DNA of 64,000 nt from Hibiscus mutabilis (lineage: Eukaryota; Streptophyta; Magnoliopsida; Malvales; Malvaceae): the NCBI GenBank assembly GCA_019671005.1, contig CM033752.1:3472001-3536000 (forward strand), written 5' to 3'. Both the position numbers and the translations under genes were made by a program. The notes below the pieces were generated by a model that was not told where the DNA came from, ran no database searches, and saw only the letters and a list, made by a program, of their open reading frames with translations. Position 1 is the stretch's first letter; every line of letters begins with the position of its first letter. Shown here in pieces: positions 1-11,785 of the stretch.

Positions 1-779
1 ACCGATGAAAAGGCCCTACCAAAGTCCGGTTGGAATCAAGCACAAATCCGAAATCTAATGGGAGAGGCACCGGAAAAATCCTCAAGGCCTCCAATTGCCG
101 CAGCAACTCCTACCGCCCCGGCAATCCCTAATGCCCAAACCCCTAACGCCCGGGCAACTCGGCCATCAACCCCGAAACACTTTGAAGCACTCTTACAACC
201 ATTGGCGAGCCACCTAAGGTAAATTGAAGACCGTCAACTAATGTTCATGCGGTACATGAAGGAGCACAACAATGCCATCACCCAAGTCATCCTAGAAAAG
301 TACCTGGACAATCGCATGCCGTTCCCAATCTTTCCTGCCGAGATTCTTACCCCGACAACCAATGAAGCAGTCGCCACGGTAACTGCAACAGGTGATGCTG
401 CGGCAACCTACATTGTGCCTGCACAAGCAGATGCCACGACAAACAACCCTGAAGATGTCACGGCAACCAAAGCTAAAGATATCCCGGCAACCACTGCAAA
501 AGCCAAAGGTAAAGCACCTATGCCTAAATCAACTCCTACGGAATCATTGTCTGATTTTTCAGATTCGGACGATCCTTCATTGCACCAACAAAGACCGCAC
601 CAATTGAATCCTCCAAGCAAAAAGCCAATGACATTGATGAAGAGGACGATGAAGACAACCCCGTACGAGGATCGATTCCACCACTGACAACAAGGAAACA
701 ACCATCGCGGTCAAGCAAGAGAATCAAGACACCGACCAAAAGGAAACTAATCATCCATGACGACGAACTCTCGGAGTAA
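1..779 (+). pseudogene. 3' end of an Athila-type env-like ORF, broken
   Basis: The sequence opens inside a reading frame (frame 1) rich in Ala, Pro, Thr and Asn, followed by a Lys/Asp/Glu-rich tail. An in-frame TAA at 220-222 interrupts it, where CAA (Gln) is the likely ancestral codon. A frameshift near 580 moves the continuing frame, which runs through an acidic patch and a basic Arg/Lys-Thr-Pro stretch to a stop at 777-779. Low-complexity tails like this end the env-like third ORF of plant Athila Ty3/gypsy elements, and the polypurine-rich UTR and LTR that follow fit that reading. The protein's function is unknown in the family. The conserved core of the ORF would lie upstream of the window, so the assignment rests mainly on context. 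Confidence 0.6.
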
Positions 780-1575
780 GTCATCGTTTTCATTTTATTT
801 TTCGTTATTTTTATTTAATACATGCATTAAGGACAATGCCTCACTCGAGTTTGGAGGGGATTGTTATTAGTAGTTACCATGTTTAGTAACATTCATCTTA
901 AGTATTACATTTAGGATACATAAATTGCTTGCCATGCTTTTAGTTGGAACAAGAATTGCCTAGATTTGATGAATATCCGATGATGACTTTGCCAATGCAC
1001 TTAATTGATAGAATTTTTATTCTAGGATAACCATGGAAAAACTTAGAATTTTACTATGATGCTAAATTTGATGAAACACTGTTGTAGTTTGATTGATTTA
1101 AGGAATTATAGTGAATTTAGGTTGATAATTAAACAAATTGGGGGATTAGAATAAAAATTGGATGAATGCTAGAGGTGCCCGAAATTGGCTCTAGCATGTG
1201 CTAAAAAATTGATCGCTAGAGGTGCCCGAAACCGGCTCTAGTCGAATAAATTAATTAACTTAAGAAAACTAAAAACAAAACACTAGAGGTTCCCAAAACT
1301 AGCTCTAGTTAAAACATGTTAAAAAGAACCCAATGAAGTAATTTGAAAACCTCTTGTTTGCATAGAATCCGAAAAATCAACCTGCACACAACTCCGCACA
1401 CACTCACAAGCATTATAGTTTGATTCTGAGTAACTCCTAAGTTTTCCGAAAATGAAAAGCCAATCATACTTTGTGCCCTGGTTCTGAGAATTGAAATCAA
1501 GTTCAAAGCTAAGTTTGTGAAAATTGAAGTCTTGGCAGGTAATTATTAGTTTGAGCAATAGTTCGAGTTTGGGGG
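780..1575 (+). other. 3' UTR of the Athila-type element, with three hairpins and polypurine tract
   Basis: Non-coding. A G-rich GTTTGGAGGGGATT motif at about 850-865 follows a sequence reading AGGACAATGC. The same arrangement recurs at 24226-24255 in the second Athila-type element of this window. Three near-identical inverted repeats lie at 1168-1195, 1215-1242 and 1282-1309; each begins CTAGAGGT and ends CTCTAG. The segment ends in TTTGGGGG directly before the LTR, the expected position of the plus-strand primer (polypurine tract). Confidence 0.6.
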
Positions 1576-1794
1576 TGCGATAAGTGTTCAAAAGTACTAT
1601 TTTTCTTACCCTTTTTACTCATATTATTGTTAGACTTAGGCTCATATTAGTTGCATAATTAGTCATTCATGCATTAATCCATGTTTCCTTCCATCGTTGA
1701 GCTTGATTACATAACTTGGTAGTTTTTGTGGGAAAAGATGTTGCTTTGGTGTGTTTTGTGCGTATGTGCAGGATCACTTGCCAAAGCAAGGCTA

Positions 1795-1925
1795 GAGCTA
1801 GTTGCCAGGGCAATGCATGAAGGAGATGCCGAGCTAGTTGCCAGGGCAATGCATAAAGGAGATGCCAAGCTAGTTGCCAGGGCAATGCATGAAGGAGACG
1901 CCGAGCCAGTTGCCAGGGCAATTGT
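1795..1925 (+). repeat. 36-bp minisatellite inside the Athila LTR
   Basis: About 3.5 tandem copies of a 36-bp unit built on GTTGCCAGGGCAATGCAT, with a few substitutions between copies. Because 36 is divisible by three, both strands show spurious open frames with a 12-residue periodicity. The second Athila LTR has a more degenerate counterpart, with repeated 'agttggc' steps at 11960-12070. Confidence 0.85.
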
Positions 1926-2163
1926 CGACAAAGAATAAGGTGATATGGTAGTCGAAATTGATGACTAGACAAGCCCAAGATGACATGGAGCAAAGCTAAA
2001 TCCCAAAGGAGTTTGATTTCCATGAAGAGATTAAAGAAGAATTAAATTCCAAGAAGATAGAAGAAGTTCTAGAAGGAATATAATTATAATAAAGAATTAT
2101 ATTCTTTAAAGATAATTTAATTCCAACTTAACTTCCTCCTCAAAGAAGGACTTTGACCTAGCC

Positions 2164-2171
2164 CTATAAAT
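2164..2171 (+). promoter_or_regulatory. Candidate TATA box of the Athila LTR
   Basis: CTATAAAT lies in the middle of the LTR, followed about 30 bases later by a purine-rich GGGGGAGAGAGATGAG stretch. Position and sequence fit the U3/R boundary of a plant LTR. It is a motif match only. Confidence 0.45.
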
Positions 2172-3107
2172 TAGAGGCCATGCCGTCAACTCCACGGGGG
2201 AGAGAGATGAGAGAATTTTTGACAAGCATCTAGGGCAAGGAGGATTTCGACAAGCTTCATCCTTCATCTTTTTTTTCTTGTTCAATTAGGTTCATGCTAG
2301 GGATTCTTTATCTTGTGTTTCTTTAGAACCTAGCCATGAACTAAATCTATTTGGCTAAGGTTATTGTGTCTTGTGGTTGTGAGAAACTATTGGATTTTGT
2401 TTAGGTAATAAGAGTTTGCACTTTTCTATTCAAGGTTTATTCATTCTTGGTTCTTATTCTTGTTTGCGAGTGAATTGGGAGAGGATCTCGTAACTTCATC
2501 TATTTATCTAATATCGGGAGAGTTAGATTCAAGAAACGAATGAATATGATCTTTATTCAATCTATTGATGGTGAAGATTAATCCGGCTTAGGAATAAGTT
2601 AAGGATTTCAATGGTTAAGAGGAGCGCAAGATTGGTTGTTGTTCACCCTTGATTCACGCAGGGATGTATTATCAAGGCATGCACAAGTAACTAGAGTTTC
2701 GACTTAGGGATAAGAAGAAACCATTGAAGAACGCTCTGCCGAACCTTGGAGGTTGCTGCCCAGACGCCCAAGTAGTAACCAAGGCAACCCCATTGTGCAA
2801 GTTACAACGGTAACTGAGTTGCCCTTGCACTCTTTTACCAAGACGATCCAATCGGCTATCACACCTCAACTCACGATAACCTGGCCTATCTCTCTCATTT
2901 AATTACATCGCCTTTTACTTATTTGCTTTCTAGATTAGTTAATAGTTAAAACTCCTATAATCTTATACTTGTGTTTTCTTTTACTTTTTACAGTGCAAGA
3001 GACTAGATTCTTGAAGTGGCACCAATCCCTATGGAGACGATATCTTTTATACTATAACTTGCAACGTGTATACTTGCACAATTGCGTAGCACTTATTACG
3101 CGCAACA

Positions 3108-4600
3108 GTATACCCTAGATAAATATCAGTGTTTGTACAACACACATCAATATCATGAATCATGTGGCAAACATGTTTTATAAAAGAAAAAAAGGTAACC
3201 AGAGATCATGTTGTCAAGTCAAACATATGAGTATACTTCAATGCAGATAAAGTAGTCATATATTTAATCAGATAATAACATCATGTTTTCAAAACAGATA
3301 ATGTATTCAAATTGTATAAAATTATTCATGCTTTTAATTAGAAAAAAATACTCATGTGTACATGATCATTTTAGAAAATATATTAAAATTCATAATTTAG
3401 CATACAAGGAACACACCTCAAAAGCTAGGCAGAAGGGTCTAATGGGAACCTGCCTCGCTATGCTTTGCAACGGTGCTAGATTCTAGATCATAACGAAACA
3501 AGTTTACTACATGAGAATAAACTCTAACTTAATAATTTTACTGGGTTTCTAAGATCATACGAGTAACTACGGGTGCACGCTGGTGAGCGAACCGGGGGGA
3601 GCTGGGTTGAGTAGACGAATGGTTAGGTAAATCTTGAGTACCTTTAAACAGATAAATTCATATCAATCCTTTATTTAACATAAGCCCCCTTAAAAGAAAA
3701 TTTTAATACATATGCATGCTCGGGTTTAAGGTCAGATTCAGAGGCTTTCGGGTTAAAATTTTGCAAAACAGACTTTAAAAATGGATCGAATAAATGGGTT
3801 AGGTCAAACTTTGGTCGGGTTATGGGCTTGTATCAGACGGGCTTCAGGGCTTTGGGCCATAAGCAGGCCAACCCATCCTAAGGATAACAGACCTGACCTG
3901 TTATTAGACGTGTTATGGGTTTGGATAGGTTCTGGCCGAACCGGGTTAAACGGTTTAGGCCGGCTCAAACCACTTACCCTTACAGATTTTAGGTCATCGG
4001 TCAGCCACCGAAAAATCTCGCCGGCAACCCCAAATGTCAAATTTTCCTGCCAAAATTGAAACCCATTAATCCCCTAACTCAACCAAGGAAAAAATTCATT
4101 GATTTAAGCTGGAATACAACATGAAACTTACCCAAAATGGTACGAAATGGACATAATATATGTAGCTCTGATGATGCCCTTCTCGACGATGGATTGACAA
4201 TCGGCCGCCTGGGTTTTGTTCGCTTCAACACCAGGATCTTGACGGTGTAAGCGGTGTGATGAACGAACATCAGTCGGACGGTGAAACATGATGAAAAACC
4301 TTATGATCTTGACGAAACTTGAACCTAAATTTCGCGACGATTTCAACGGCTGTGGCTTGAGGGGTTTAGGTCAGGGTGTGTTAGCGGTTCAGAGGAGCGA
4401 GGCAATGATGCTCACCCTCGGTCGTTGAAGGCAGATCGGGGAATGTTGAACGGGGTTGGTGAGAAAGTTTCTAGGGAATTTTGGTTTGATTCATTAAGGC
4501 ATTAATTGCTGGTAGGTGGAAAGGTAGCTCGTGTTTTAATTATCTTCGGCATAACTAAAAAGTATGACTCAAAAGAAACTTGGGGAAGCTTAAACAACAA
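3108..4600. other. Decayed non-coding DNA, no gene seen
   Basis: No credible coding frame on either strand. GC content rises between about 3700 and 4470, with repeated Gly/Pro-like codons in several frames. This resembles the U3/R part of an old LTR, but I found neither ends nor a primer site, so I leave it unassigned. Confidence 0.5.
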
Positions 4601-4610
4601 GAGTTGCTTA

Positions 4611-4710
4611 GTTTAGTTGTCTTAGTACTAGGCTTATTAGCCTCATGTTGTGGGTTTGATTTCCGCAACTAGCATTTTCCCTTATTTTATTATTATTATT
4701 ATTTTAGGGT
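4611..4710 (+). mobile_element. tRNA-derived SINE-like head
   Basis: The segment has a tRNA-like layout. A box-A-like AGTTTAGTTG is followed by a small AGGCT...AGCCT stem, then a T-arm-like stem GTTGTGG...CCGCAAC enclosing GTTTGATT, which resembles an RNA polymerase III box B. The 3' side runs into a (TTA)n tract. The acceptor stem does not close, so it is not a functional tRNA. No target-site duplication was identified. Confidence 0.4.
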
Positions 4711-5111
4711 GGTACAATAACTTTATGACTGACGTTAGTTGACTTTTTAGTCTATCATTTTCAGTTTTTTAACATTTAGAAAAAATGCTCCAAAAAGCTT
4801 TGCTTTATATATTCATGCCAATGTATAGTTGTATTTTCTTTTTGATAAGAAATACAGTATATTTATATTTCCTTGACTTCGAATATAAGATACAATAGTT
4901 AATGGAGAATTGGAATTTATGCTAACGAACTTGATAATAATATATATCAACTTGTCATGTTATATAGCTAACTTTTTGGTTTCAGATATATTAACATGAT
5001 TTTTTTAATGATATCAGGGTTTTATCATTGCTCTCTATAATTAAAAGTTCATATACTTTAAACTTAACATGTGGTTCCAATAGAAAAGCGGATAATGTCA
5101 CATTTTAAGAG

Positions 5112-5200
5112 ATTCATGTTCAATCGCTTTGTCTGCAAGGTACATGCATTGTCAAAGGGTTAAGAATATATACAAACATATACTACCTTATGTGACTCTT
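5112..5200 (+). repeat. Dispersed repeat, copy A (SINE-like)
   Basis: About 75 bases, with core TTTGTCTGCAAGG and GTCAAAGGGTTAAGAATA, match in reverse orientation the segment at about 48595-48685. Away from the match the two loci differ. A short shared block at two unlinked sites in opposite orientation suggests a short interspersed element. Confidence 0.55.
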
Positions 5201-5508
5201 AGTTAGATGAATTTATTTTTAGAAGACTATTAAAATATAAATTTATTTTTTTTAGTGAATTATATGATACCATTCAATTAATATGCACACATAAAATAGC
5301 TATTCTCCTATATAGATGTCATATAAAATATATAGTTGGCGTAATAGTAAAATTTTAAATTATACTATATTTTCCCACTTAGGTATCTAAATATATTTTT
5401 TGTCATTTTACCGACCAAGTTATGGTGTCCAATAAAAATGTGTTGCATATCAGGTTCTTATTGGTCGACTTTTTAGTGTCACTTTAAAATTAGTCACTTT
5501 AAAAAATA

Positions 5509-5681
5509 GGTACTTAACCAAAGAGTTAGTCAAAGTGGTAAACAACTTGGTATCGCTTAAGTAGGTCTCGAATTCGAGGCTTGTGAATACAAAAAATCTC
5601 GGTTGGGAGACTCACAGTCCGGTTTAGTCAGGGCAAAGCCCTAAAAACCGAGAGGCAACCAAAAAAACCGGTACTTAACTA
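5509..5681 (+). mobile_element. tRNA-derived SINE with 12-bp target-site duplication
   Basis: Flanking direct repeats GGTACTTAACCA (5509-5520) and GGTACTTAACTA (5670-5681) differ at one base. Between them lie about 149 bases with a box-A-like TAGTCAAAGTGGT (5527-5539) and a box-B-like GGTCTCGAATTCGAGG (5564-5579), spaced as in a tRNA-type pol III promoter. The body ends in a short A-run (CCAAAAAAACC) before the second direct repeat. The body also contains an internal complementary pair, CTCGGTT and AACCGAG. Size, promoter boxes, A-tail and duplication together make a SINE insertion the best reading. Confidence 0.75.
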
Positions 5682-5779
5682 GAAAAAAAAAACATAATTT
5701 AGGAGTCAATTTTACTATTAAGCATATGCATATAATGAACGAACCGTATTATTGGTGGGAGAGGCTTTGGTTTTTTTTT

Positions 5780-6060
5780 TTTTAATTACTTCTGAAGTCC
5801 CGATTGGTTCTAAAACTAGACAAATTAACCCCTCAAATTTTGCGGTTTAAACACTTCTTAGAAACATATCAATTTAAAAGTACGAAAAATTAAACCTTGA
5901 CCCTCTTTTTTGTTTAAATAATTCCTTAGTCCTTGTTAATTTTGAAATTAGACAAATTAAATCTCAACTCTTTTTTTTGGTTTAAATACTTCGTAAGTTT
6001 CTATGGATTTCGAAATTAGACAAATTAGACCATGATCTCCAAATTTAAAATTCTAAATTG
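5780..6060 (+). repeat. Degenerate tandem repeat, roughly 75-bp period
   Basis: Three degenerate units each carry a block like 'ttagacaaattaa' or 'aaattagacaaatta', a T-run and 'ggtttaaata/acactt'. Long T-runs and low GC make the exact period uncertain. No gene is seen in or beside it. Confidence 0.5.
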
Positions 6061-6705
6061 GTGACTTAACGATTAGATTTTGTCCCTATTTATTTTAATT
6101 TATATTTGCCCGAAAGTTTCATCTTGGTTTTGTCCGCATAGAACGTATCCACATACAAAGTGTGATATTAATTATAGTTAATATATTGATCAATAAGTTC
6201 CTAACTGCCATGGTTAGGTAAAACCAATCATGTTTAATAGGTTTAGCAATCTCCTCTTTCACCTTGCAATGATACTTGACCAACTCGATCTAATTTTTAA
6301 AATTATATATAAGCGACAGACAAAGTTTTAATCTTGTTAATATAGTTGTTATCGTAATATTTAAGAGTACTTACACTTAAATGTGCATTAACCTTTGATT
6401 TAAGTATATTGAGAATCTATGTAATTTAAATATTATAAAAAATGTCAAAAATATTATAAAAAAACAAATGTATGTTTATGGTTGAAGTTAAATCCTTGTA
6501 GCCAAATTCTTATATCTAAGAGATATAATTCACTTTCTAAATGGAGCAGCTAGTGGTAGTTTTTTTTTTTTGACAAGTTTTGATTCTAATCCTAATCTTA
6601 CCTAAAGGGGGGAGAGAAAGAGGACTCTAGGGAAAGGAAGTTGTACTCCTAGTGGGTTTAAAACCCATGACCTAAGAGAATATGAGAGAACAAAGATGAG
6701 AAGCT
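6061..6705. other. AT-rich non-coding DNA, no gene seen
   Basis: No supported coding sequence. A T-run at about 6557-6570, followed on the minus-strand reading by a box-B-like GGGTTTTAAACCC near 6655-6667, hints at a minus-strand SINE cut by the LTR that follows. This is too weak to call. Confidence 0.4.
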
Positions 6706-9700
6706 TGACTCTAACGACCCGACTTTCGGGTTTGAAATACGGTCTTGGACCCAGGTTTTGGACCTTTTAAGTTTTGGTTCAAATAAATGGTTTACCCATT
6801 TTGTTGGGTATTTAAATAAGAAAAAAAGGGCTAAAAAGGGGAATATGGATAAGATGATAATATGATGGAGAGAGAGAAAAATAGAAAGGTGAGAGAGAAA
6901 ATAAGGGAGAGAGCCTTAAATCTCAATCTATCGCCGTCCAAGCCCCCGTTCATGATACTGTCGGCACCGTTAGAAAGAGCTCACAGAGACGAGTTGGTCG
7001 GTGGTCACCGTGTCGCCATCGTTGTTTGTTGGGGTGAGGGAAGAAAAGTTTTAGAATGTTGAATCGAGGCTATTTCGGTGGCCAAAATTAGAATATGAGG
7101 CCACTGGCGTGCTCACCGGCGTCGGGACAGTAGGACTGGAGCTCGCTGCCGCTGTCCGATCATCAAAGGGCACCCCACGCACCACCACTAAGGGTGGGCG
7201 TGCGTCTGCCCAGGCGGGTGAACATTGCTATAGTGCACCGCGCCACATAGGATTCTGGTACCCGGGTGCATATGCTCCTTGCTGCACTGGATTATCGCCC
7301 GTAGGTGCACGCTAGCTACCATGCGCTGCGTCGCACCGGATTAGCTGGGATGCTGACCAACCTTTGACCGCATTGATCGATCATTGACTTTCTTTAGAAG
7401 ACCCTACTCTGGGGTTTCTCGACATTCTGAGTCTATTTTACCAAATTCAAACTCGGTAAGCTATATTTACGCGTTTGAACTTCTGTTTTGATTAAGAGAT
7501 GTAGGAAATTAATCTATTTTCATATATTTTTTTTATATGAGGATTATTCAGGGTTGAATATCAGACCAAGTAGAATAATCGAGAAGCTCGAATGAGGATT
7601 TATCTCTAGTGCTTGAGGTTAGTATACCTCAAACTCTGAAATGCTTCATGAGCATCATAAGTGTAATTGCTTTGCTCGTTAGTGTTTGCAAAATAGGTTG
7701 ATGATAGAAAATGAGGGAGAGAGCCTTAAATCTCAATCTACCACCGTCCAAGCCTCCGTTCGTGATACTGCTAGCACCGTTAGAAAGAGCTCGTAGAGAC
7801 GAGTTGTTCGGTGGTCACCGTGTCACCATCGTTGTTTGTTGGGGTGAGGGAAGAGAAGTTCTAGAATGTTGAATTGAGGCTGTTTCGAGGGCCAAAATTA
7901 GAATATAAGGCCATTGGTGTACTCACCGGCGTCGAGACAGCATGACTGAAACTCGTCATCGTTATCTTTGATCGCATTGATCGACCATTGACTTTTTTTA
8001 GAGGACCCTACTCTGGGGTTTCTCGACATTCTGAGTCTGTTTTACCAAATTCGAACTCGGTAAGCTATATTTACGCTTTTGACCTTGTGTTTTCATTAAG
8101 AGATGTAGGAAATTAATGTATTTTCATACTTGCTTTTATATGAGGATTATTCAGGGTCGAATATCAGACCAAGTGGAATAATTGAGAAGCTCAGATAAGG
8201 ATTTATCTTTAGTGCTTGAGGTTAGTACACCTCGAACTCCGGAATGCTTCATGAGCATCATAAGTGTAATTACTTTGCTCGTTAGTGTTTGCAAAATAGG
8301 TTGATGATAGATAAGCATGTGTTGAGACCAATATTGTGAGACTTGGTAATTATGAGATGCATGATGAGTTCTAGAATATTCGAGACTTTTAATGGCTTCA
8401 AAAACTTTATAGGGTCTTTGAGATGCTCGTATAATTACTTGATGATTGTTTGATTGATTGGTAGTTGTGATGCCTTGTATGCTTGTTCATATAAATTGAT
8501 GCGATTTGATGGGAATTATGCTTAAGGGATAAATACTTGATAAAATGATTATAAAGCCGGTAATTAATATTAATTGATTGAATGTGTTAGTAAACAAACC
8601 CTAATGACTTTTATAAGCTTTAACGATTGAATAAAACATGGTAATATTGTAATTCGAGGGAATTGTGTGAACTTGTGAATAGGGTATCGATATGAGCTTT
8701 GGCCGTACTGGTACGCTTTTGAGGGTCATATCAGTACGGGTTGACCCGTACCAATACTTGTGGATATCTAAAATTTCCAGTAAGCAATATTTGTATTGAT
8801 ACTCGTGCCCAAGTATCGTTACCCGTTGAACGGAGTTATCTATAATGCTAATAAAAAGATAGAAATTGACTTGAGATGTTAATGGGATAATATGGATTAA
8901 TATAGGTAATTAATGAGGATGATTAATGTACACTTTCATAATGTATTAACAAGTTGGTAAACTTAAATGGGTGGCTTGAAAATTGATAGAAACTATAGAG
9001 TTTGGCGATCATGTATATGATGTGTGCCATATTGTAGTCGTGTCTATATTGTGTGCTATTTGGACACTTGGTTGGTTGAGTCAACTTTGATTGACGGGAT
9101 CCGAATACCCAAAGAAAGAGTGTTGCAACATCATGGTTAAAGATGCCAAATATATGTTCCCGAAGGTGTGTGGCACCATGCCTTACCTAGAGAGTGGACA
9201 TTCCCAAAGCTATGTGGCACCGGGCCTCACTCAGAGTGTATGTTCTCGAAACTGTGTGGTATCGGGCTTTACTTTAGGTTTGTGGTATAACTTCGTGTGC
9301 TTTTGCTCGGAAAATCTGGTGAGATCCCGAGTATGGTTAGGCTTTGTGTGCCATGTATGATGATTGCTATGATGAGAGCATGTGTTTAGGCGACTAGTGA
9401 TAGCACCATGTGTTTATTTATCTCTCCTTATTGCTTGTACTAGCTTGCATGCTTATGTTTATGATTAGCAGAAAATAAATAGAGTAGATGTGTACCACTA
9501 AGCTTTGTAAGCTCAACGCTCAAAATTATTATTTTCCGTGCATAGATTGATCGTCAGATCATGGGATCGAATAGTACTATCAGTATGAGATTCTATTATA
9601 TGGTGATTTTTAGAGTACAATCTTGTGTTTAGTGGGTTGTGTATTCATAGGGCCTTATTCGGTGGAGTTTATAATTCTTATTTTTGAAATTATATTAATC

Positions 9701-9893
9701 AAGTAGAATGTTTAAATGTTTTAAATTAAAGTGGAGCTCCTTTATAACGATTTAAATTGTTTATCTATCTATTCAACTATTGGATTTAATGTTTTTGGAA
9801 AATACCTTGTTTGAGATAAATTGAGTTGAGAATTTATATGAAAATGGGTTGGGATTAAGGCCCAAATGTGATATCTGGGTTTAAGGTGTTACA
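6706..9893 (+). mobile_element. 5' LTR of a long-LTR Ty3/gypsy element
   Basis: The segment begins TGACTCTAACGACCCGAC, close to the usual opening of chromovirus-type plant LTRs, and ends GGTGTTACA. A primer-binding site follows five bases later. At about 3.2 kb it is long; much of the excess is an internal tandem duplication. Part of it (8700-8840) is rich in GTAC palindromes, such as CCGTACTGGTACG, also seen in the solo LTR at 18885-22389. The opening boundary is approximate. The matching 3' LTR is not in the window. Confidence 0.65.
6895..8315 (+). repeat. Tandem duplication inside the LTR
   Basis: The block 6895-7706 is repeated at 7707-8315. Anchors in both copies include 'gggagagagccttaaatctc', 'ggaccctactctggggtttc' and 'ggttgatgataga'. 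The second copy lacks about 190 bases corresponding to roughly 7150-7355 of the first. The copies differ at many sites, so the duplication is old. Confidence 0.85.
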
Positions 9894-9898
9894 TTTAG

Positions 9899-9915
9899 TT
9901 GTATCAGAGCTAGGT
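9899..9915 (+). other. Primer-binding site, initiator tRNA-Met type
   Basis: TTGTATCAGAGCTAGGT matches 15 of 17 bases of the complement of the plant initiator tRNA-Met 3' end (TGGTATCAGAGCCAGGT). It sits five bases after the TTACA LTR end. Initiator-Met priming is typical of chromovirus-type Ty3/gypsy elements. Confidence 0.8.
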
Positions 9916-11785
9916 ATAGCTGATTCTAGGAAACCTCATGGTGGTATAAGTGCTGTAGTAAGGTGCCTAGTGAATACAAGCCCTTAAACTAAGTTCGCAC
10001 TCCTTAAGACTAGAATCCTGATGGTGCGTCCAATGTTGCGGCGCTAAGATGGTTATGATCGTGACCTATAGAGTTGAGTTAAGTGTTGAGCCCCTCGTGT
10101 GAGTGTTTTCGTGGGTAAGGTCACCTCGAACTGTTGAGATGTGAGTTAGTTGAATAATGTCAGAGTTGAGGATGTGTCCTCCTCTCGCCACCTGAATGAT
10201 GTCTTCCTTTTGTTTAGTAGTCGTTTTGAAGCCTTCAGATACGTTACAAAGAGTTCATGGTAGAAAATTTTCATCGTTATACATGAATAATATTTATGAT
10301 ACAAGTATTGATAACCCACTTCTGAAATTGATCAGTGGATGTACATTGGTTGGAGGACCCCTTGTTCACTTAAAGGGAGTCTTGCCGATACTTGGAAAGT
10401 ATCATTGCCCTTTACAAGGGTATTTCTTGGAGATAGTGGATTCATGATCTACTAGTTCGTTAGAGTGTGATTGAAGTTAGATGTTCTACAAGTTTGATAA
10501 AGCTATCTTCTTAGGAGTTATTGCACATTGGAAACTGATTTAGTTAATCAAGCACGATGCTAACCTATAATGTTGAGAGTTGTGCTCGAGGTTTTGAGAC
10601 CTCTAAGGAACCCAAACTTTGGTAATGAGAATGTTGAACCGTTACCCTTCTACCGTGATTTTTGTCGTAGTTGTTTAGAGACTGGTACAACGGGGTTGTA
10701 GAACATGTTTGACCGTTTGGTAGATGTCAACATGTATAGATCAACACTCGAAAGCTTTCAGACTGTTAAAGTGTTTGTTTATGCTTCTTGAAGGAGTTAT
10801 CAAGACTTTCTTCCTATAAGAACGTGATTAGATATTGAGGTAAGCTGATTTGGACGTCGATGCCTATCGCCCTTGTTAGAGGACATCGACCCAGTTGAAA
10901 GACTGAGAGATTCAGTTATGAAGGGGCAAGTCGAATGAGGTTTTTTTGTTTGAGTGTTTTGCCCAAGGGAGAACTAGACTTGTTCACTAGTAAGAAATTA
11001 GTTCGTTAAGGTGATGTTTAAACCGTTGATAGCTTGTTAAGTGATAGTGAAAGACCGATGCCTGTCTCCAAGGGGTGGATGACTCGTTTAATAGATAGTG
11101 AAGTACTCGTGTGTTTTTCTAGGATTGGTTCGAGAATAAAATGCTTATGGTCAAAGTGTATGAGTCTAGTAATTTTGAAATAAATTTTGGAATGAGGATG
11201 TCTCTATTTAGGGCGTGTCGTAGTAACATTTGATGCTTGTTGTGACGTTTAAGATGTTTCAGCGATGATAGGGTTAGGGCCACCATATTGTCTCTCGAAT
11301 ATAAGTTTGATGCTTTGTGTGACACGTGTGAATGTATAAGGAATATGGAAATATAAGCGTTAACAAGATAATTACCGTGTAATCAGTTAAAGGAGTAAGG
11401 GTTTGAGACTTTGTAAATACTTTTTATTTGTGTCATAGTTTTCATGGAACGAGCCGAAGAACATTGGTGGTGATCTGAGCTGTGTGAGACCATTTTGTTT
11501 GAAAGCGGTGCTGAACCGATTAAAGTCAAGTAAGATTTCAAGATCCTTGAGTATGTTTTGTTGTATTGTCAAAGTTGTATTTTTGTGCAAGAAGCGGGAA
11601 GGGTGTGCTTACCCCAACGGTGTGAATTTTGGGTACTTGATCTTTAAGAAATTTGAGATTTGGACAACGACGTGAGTTGATGTAATTTAGAACTGTTGAT
11701 CATGTGATCGAACACCACCTAAGTAAAGCGAACTTGTTAAGTGATGGTCATGTGAAGGAGTACTAATACTAGCTCCCTACAGTAC
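9916..11785 (+). mobile_element. Internal region of the long-LTR element, non-coding
   Basis: I cannot recognise gag or pol in any frame. Either the element is a large non-autonomous derivative or its coding region has decayed beyond recognition. The region is interrupted at 11785 by the Athila-type element, and probably resumes at about 25795. Confidence 0.5.

Larger units (their letters stand above)
1576..3107 (+). mobile_element. 3' LTR of an Athila-type retrotransposon
   Basis: The LTR begins TGCGATAAGTG right after the polypurine tract and ends with CACTTATTACGCGCA (3104) or ACA (3107); the two ends form an imperfect inverted repeat. The last 120 bases contain a stretch about dividing 'accaatccctatggagac' and a 'cttgcaacgtgtatacttgcac' block that is also recognisable near the end of the second Athila LTR (13050-13110), so the two elements are related. 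No primer site follows the LTR, so it is the 3' copy; the 5' part of the element lies before the window. The LTR contains a 36-bp minisatellite and a TATA box. Confidence 0.75.

Noticed and set aside
1667..2023. Minus-strand frame with a repeated Leu-Pro-Trp-Gln-Leu phrase
   Set aside because: It is a product of the 36-bp minisatellite in the Athila LTR.
4611..4685. Functional tRNA gene
   Set aside because: A T-arm-like stem is present, but no acceptor stem closes and the anticodon arm is irregular.
10196..10447. 83-residue frame in the long-LTR element
   Set aside because: No gag or pol motif and no support from context.
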